Below, piece by piece: positions 38,835 to 41,513 of a DNA stretch of 41,513 nt. Each line of letters opens with the position of its first letter. Position 1 is the first letter of the stretch. A program made the translations under genes and the position numbers. Location of the stretch: the NCBI GenBank assembly GCA_030606765.1, contig JAUWFX010000004.1, positions 1 to 41,513 on the forward strand, written 5' to 3'. This DNA is from Dehalococcoidia bacterium. GTDB taxonomy: Bacteria > Chloroflexota > Dehalococcoidia > GIF9 > AB-539-J10. The notes beneath the pieces were generated by a model. The model was not told the DNA's origin and did not search any database. It was given only the letters and a program-made list of their open reading frames with translations.

Positions 38835-41513
38835 TTATAGCATACTCTTAATATGGGCGCGCCTGCTAATGGGCAGTTCGACAAAAACGGTAGCTCCCTT
38901 ACCCAATTGGCTCTTGACATATATTTGCCCGCCATGCTCGGTCACTATCCCGTGGCAGATGCTCAAACCAAGCCCGGTCCCGCTGCCTGCTTCTTTGGTA
39001 GTGAAGAAGGGGTCGAATATTCGCCTTAGATTTTCCGGCATAATACCCGGGCCATCATCAACAATTGAAATCACCACGCTACTGTTCTGTTTTTTGGTGG
39101 TAATAGTCAGAGTCCCCTTATTATGTGCCTGAGTCATAAAATATTCGGCGTTGATAATGATGTTGAGGAGAACCTGCTGCATCTGGAAATAATCAACCAT
39201 GATTTCAGGAAGGTCAGGGGCAAGCTGTCTCTCGACCTCGATACCATTCATTTTTTGCAGATGAGCACGTAATTCCAGCACGTCTTCAATAATGTTATTT
39301 ATCTGGTTATGCTGCTTCACAGGTGCGTGCTTTCTGGCAAATGTAAGGAGATCCCTCGTTACTTTGACGGCGCGCTGAGCCTCGTTGTTGATAAGCTTCA
39401 GGTCCTCGCGGATGTCGTCAGGGGTTTCTTTCTCCACAAGCAACTGGGAGAAACCGATAATGCTCGTGAGCGGGTTGTTTAGTTCGTGGGCGGTGCCGGC
39501 TGCCAGTTCGCCAAGGGAAGCCAGCCGGTCAGTCATCATAAGCCGTTCTCTTTGCCGCTTTTGCTCAGTAATGTCCGTAAAAGAAATTAAACCCGCCAAT
39601 TTGCCCCCATGCATAATGCTCGCACCCGTCGCATTTATCCATATTTCTCGACCATCCTTGTTCAGCACCCCCAGTTCGTAAGTGTGCCGCGAGTCTTGCC
39701 CAAACAAATTCTCCGCAGCAATCTTAGAAATTCTCTCTTTGTCTTCCGGACGAACGAAGTCAAGCCAGTCTGCTCCCCGAGCTTCCTCTGCAGAACTAAA
39801 TCCAAACATTTTCGCAGCGGCTTGATTAACCATCGCTATTTTCATAGTTTCAGCATCCAGAACAATCGTGCCGATGACCGTGCTATCGAACAAAACTCGA
39901 TAATTTTCCTCGCTTTGCCGCAGTGCTTCCTCCATCCTCTTGCGCTCGGTGATGTCTCTGGTAATATGTACAGTGCCGACGACCTCACGTTTCTTATTGA
40001 AGATGGGGGACGTGCTTATCTCAATATAAGCCCCCTTCTTGACTACAAAAAACTCGGTTTTGGCCGGCTTCCCGGTCCGCAGCGTTTCTTGGTGAGGGCA
40101 GTTTGGTATAGTTTCGTGCATGTCAGCCATTACCTCGTAGCAGAGCTTGCCGATGACTTGACGGGGCTTCACGTGACACATGTCAACAAATGCCTTGTTT
40201 ACCCGCTGAATCCGGAAGTCCCTGTCATGAATAGAGACAGAATCACTGATGGAATCAAAGGTCTTGCTCCATTCTTCGGCTGCCTGCTTTATCGCCTCTT
40301 CTGCCTGGTTGCGCTCGGTGATGTCATGCCCAACGCCACGGAACCCGATAATCTCGCCCTTGTCATTTCGCAAAAGGGAGATTGATGTTTCAGCAAACCC
40401 GCAGACCCCGTCTTTGCGGACGGTTTTCCAGGGGAAGCCCTTGTTCGGCACACCGGTCCGGTACACTTCATTAAAGACTCGAAATATGGATTCGATATCA
40501 TCCTCAATTGTAAAGTCTTTATAGCTCATTCCAATCAACTCTTCCCTCGAGTATCCCAGGTCGCGGCACACCGAATTATTGACAAAGGTGAGGTGTCCAC
40601 CGAGGTCAACTTCGAAATAGCTATCTTCCATCTCCTCCAGTATAGTCCGGTATTTCTCCTCAGACTGCCTCAGCGCTTCCACTGCCCGCTTTCGCCCGGT
40701 GATGTCGCGGGATGACGTGACAAAACCTAACACGTTACCGGCACCATCTTTAAGCAACTGGCTGACCGATTCAAACCAGACGTATTCGCCGGATTTTTTG
40801 CGGATTCGATAGGACAGAAGGACAGGCATCCCCTGTAAGGCCTTTTCCTGACCCTCTTTCTGGAGAGCTTCAATATCCTCGGGATGTACTAACTCCCAGG
40901 GATTCGTTCCGACTAATTCATCTGGCTCATAACCGAGTATCTCTTTGCAGGCAAGACTGATGTAAACATATCTATGGTCCGGATCGTGGAGGCAGATAAT
41001 GTCCCTTGAGTTTTCAGATATAAGGCGGAGCTTCTTTTCGCTCTCGCGCAGCGCCTCCTCCATTTCCTTGCGCTCGGTGATGTCCCGGCCAATCTCGAGG
41101 CAGGAAGCAACCCTTCCCCTGGCGTCTCTAATGGGATTAGCGGTATTCTCCCAGAAGGAGAGCTCCCCAGAGGGCAGTACCCGCTGTCTCTCTGAGGTGT
41201 GGGGCTTACCATCCTCAAATGCCTTTTCTACCGGGCAGTCTTTACAGATACTTTCTCTACCTTCATAGACCCAATAGCACTTCTCCCCTAGGTGGTCACC
41301 ACCAGAACTTATTTTCGACGGCTCATTCTGATAAATAATGTTATAGTCCCTATCTTGTATACTGATGTCATTCTCTATGGCATCTATTAGTGATTGCAGC
41401 TTATTTTTCTCTGTTTGAAGCGCCTCCTCTGCTTTCTTGCGCTCGGTGATGTCTATGAAGGTCCCCAGAGTTGCCCGTCTCCCACGGTACTGGATGGAGA
41501 CAACTGACTCCAT
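38835..41513 (-). CDS. Multi-PAS sensor histidine kinase (partial, N-terminal end outside window)
   Basis: At least 892 residues, cut by the window edge; the Met at the edge is probably internal because the sequence begins midway in a PAS domain. The tail of one PAS/PAC unit is followed by five complete ones, each closed by the D(I)TERKxxEEAL-type PAC ending (near residues 150, 275, 400, 525, 650). One contains CysxxCys-like spacing (CKDCPVEKAF), typical of the PAS_4-like class. HisKA has phospho-acceptor H676 in GTAHELNNPLTSIIG, and HATPase has N box NIIINAEYF, DDGPGI and GSGTGLGLSI. No membrane segment is visible in this part. It probably phosphorylates the HD-GYP regulator encoded downstream. 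Confidence 0.92.
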   Translation of the reverse strand: MESVVSIQYRGRRATLGTFIDITERKKAEEALQTEKNKLQSLIDAIENDISIQDRDYNIIYQNEPSKISSGGDHLGEKCYWVYEGRESICKDCPVEKAFEDGKPHTSERQRVLPSGELSFWENTANPIRDARGRVASCLEIGRDITERKEMEEALRESEKKLRLISENSRDIICLHDPDHRYVYISLACKEILGYEPDELVGTNPWELVHPEDIEALQKEGQEKALQGMPVLLSYRIRKKSGEYVWFESVSQLLKDGAGNVLGFVTSSRDITGRKRAVEALRQSEEKYRTILEEMEDSYFEVDLGGHLTFVNNSVCRDLGYSREELIGMSYKDFTIEDDIESIFRVFNEVYRTGVPNKGFPWKTVRKDGVCGFAETSISLLRNDKGEIIGFRGVGHDITERNQAEEAIKQAAEEWSKTFDSISDSVSIHDRDFRIQRVNKAFVDMCHVKPRQVIGKLCYEVMADMHETIPNCPHQETLRTGKPAKTEFFVVKKGAYIEISTSPIFNKKREVVGTVHITRDITERKRMEEALRQSEENYRVLFDSTVIGTIVLDAETMKIAMVNQAAAKMFGFSSAEEARGADWLDFVRPEDKERISKIAAENLFGQDSRHTYELGVLNKDGREIWINATGASIMHGGKLAGLISFTDITEQKRQRERLMMTDRLASLGELAAGTAHELNNPLTSIIGFSQLLVEKETPDDIREDLKLINNEAQRAVKVTRDLLTFARKHAPVKQHNQINNIIEDVLELRAHLQKMNGIEVERQLAPDLPEIMVDYFQMQQVLLNIIINAEYFMTQAHNKGTLTITTKKQNSSVVISIVDDGPGIMPENLRRIFDPFFTTKEAGSGTGLGLSICHGIVTEHGGQIYVKSQLGKGATVFVELPISRRAHIKSML

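Noticed and set aside
39609..40385. 258-codon plus-strand open frame opposite the multi-PAS kinase
   Set aside because: It is antisense to well-conserved PAS domains, with no ribosome site and no family resemblance.

Overview
The window reads as bacterial chromosome of moderate GC content with closely packed genes on both strands. No rRNA, complete tRNA or CRISPR array is visible. Housekeeping content (efp, dnaN, mutL, pcrA, rnc, acs, pepA) combined with LacD-type aldolase plus ROK kinase, a PflX-type radical SAM protein, a GLUG-repeat lipoprotein and multi-PAS kinases suggests an uncultured anaerobic bacterium, possibly Chloroflexota (Dehalococcoidia-like). That placement is inference from gene content and style; no marker was searched.

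Layout. 1-3.1 kb (minus): mgtE, an M24 peptidase and the start of efp, driven by a near-perfect sigma70 promoter and a ~170-nt leader that ends in a terminator touching the mgtE start. 3.2-5.3 kb (plus): an OmpR/HAMP-kinase two-component pair. 5.3-15 kb: an accessory stretch with seven copies or fragments of a small hairpin repeat (called family A here). They surround an orphan protein, a nitroreductase, a large InlB/GLUG lipoprotein, a cNMP-binding protein with acetyl-CoA synthetase, and a low-GC pair made of an AbiGi-like abortive-infection protein and a trypsin-like protease. 15.1-22.5 kb: a glycan or glycoside cluster of a GT4 enzyme, a 1221-residue GT-A/GH130 fusion and a divergent second GT4. 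22.5-24.1 kb: a cold-shock gene between direct repeats, then dnaN. 24.6-27.6 kb (plus): ROK sugar kinase, LacD-type aldolase and a TrkA_C membrane protein. 27.6-33.8 kb: mutL and pcrA (minus), divergent from rnc, a tiny basic protein, a PflX-like radical SAM protein and acylphosphatase. 33.9-36.8 kb (minus): pepA, a metallo-hydrolase and a DUF362 protein. 36.9-41.5 kb (minus): a P-loop kinase, then a multi-PAS histidine kinase with its HD-GYP response regulator.

Two themes stand out. First, short dispersed repeats have become part of genes. They supply the last codons and stop of dnaN and of the radical SAM protein, and an in-frame palindrome inside pcrA and perhaps inside the P-loop kinase gene. 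Second, several promoters lie so close to their start codons (mutL, rnc, pcrA) that nearly leaderless mRNAs are likely, while mgtE has a long structured leader that does not look like the known magnesium riboswitch. The least familiar protein is the GT-A/GH130 fusion with about 600 residues of unassigned sequence in its middle.
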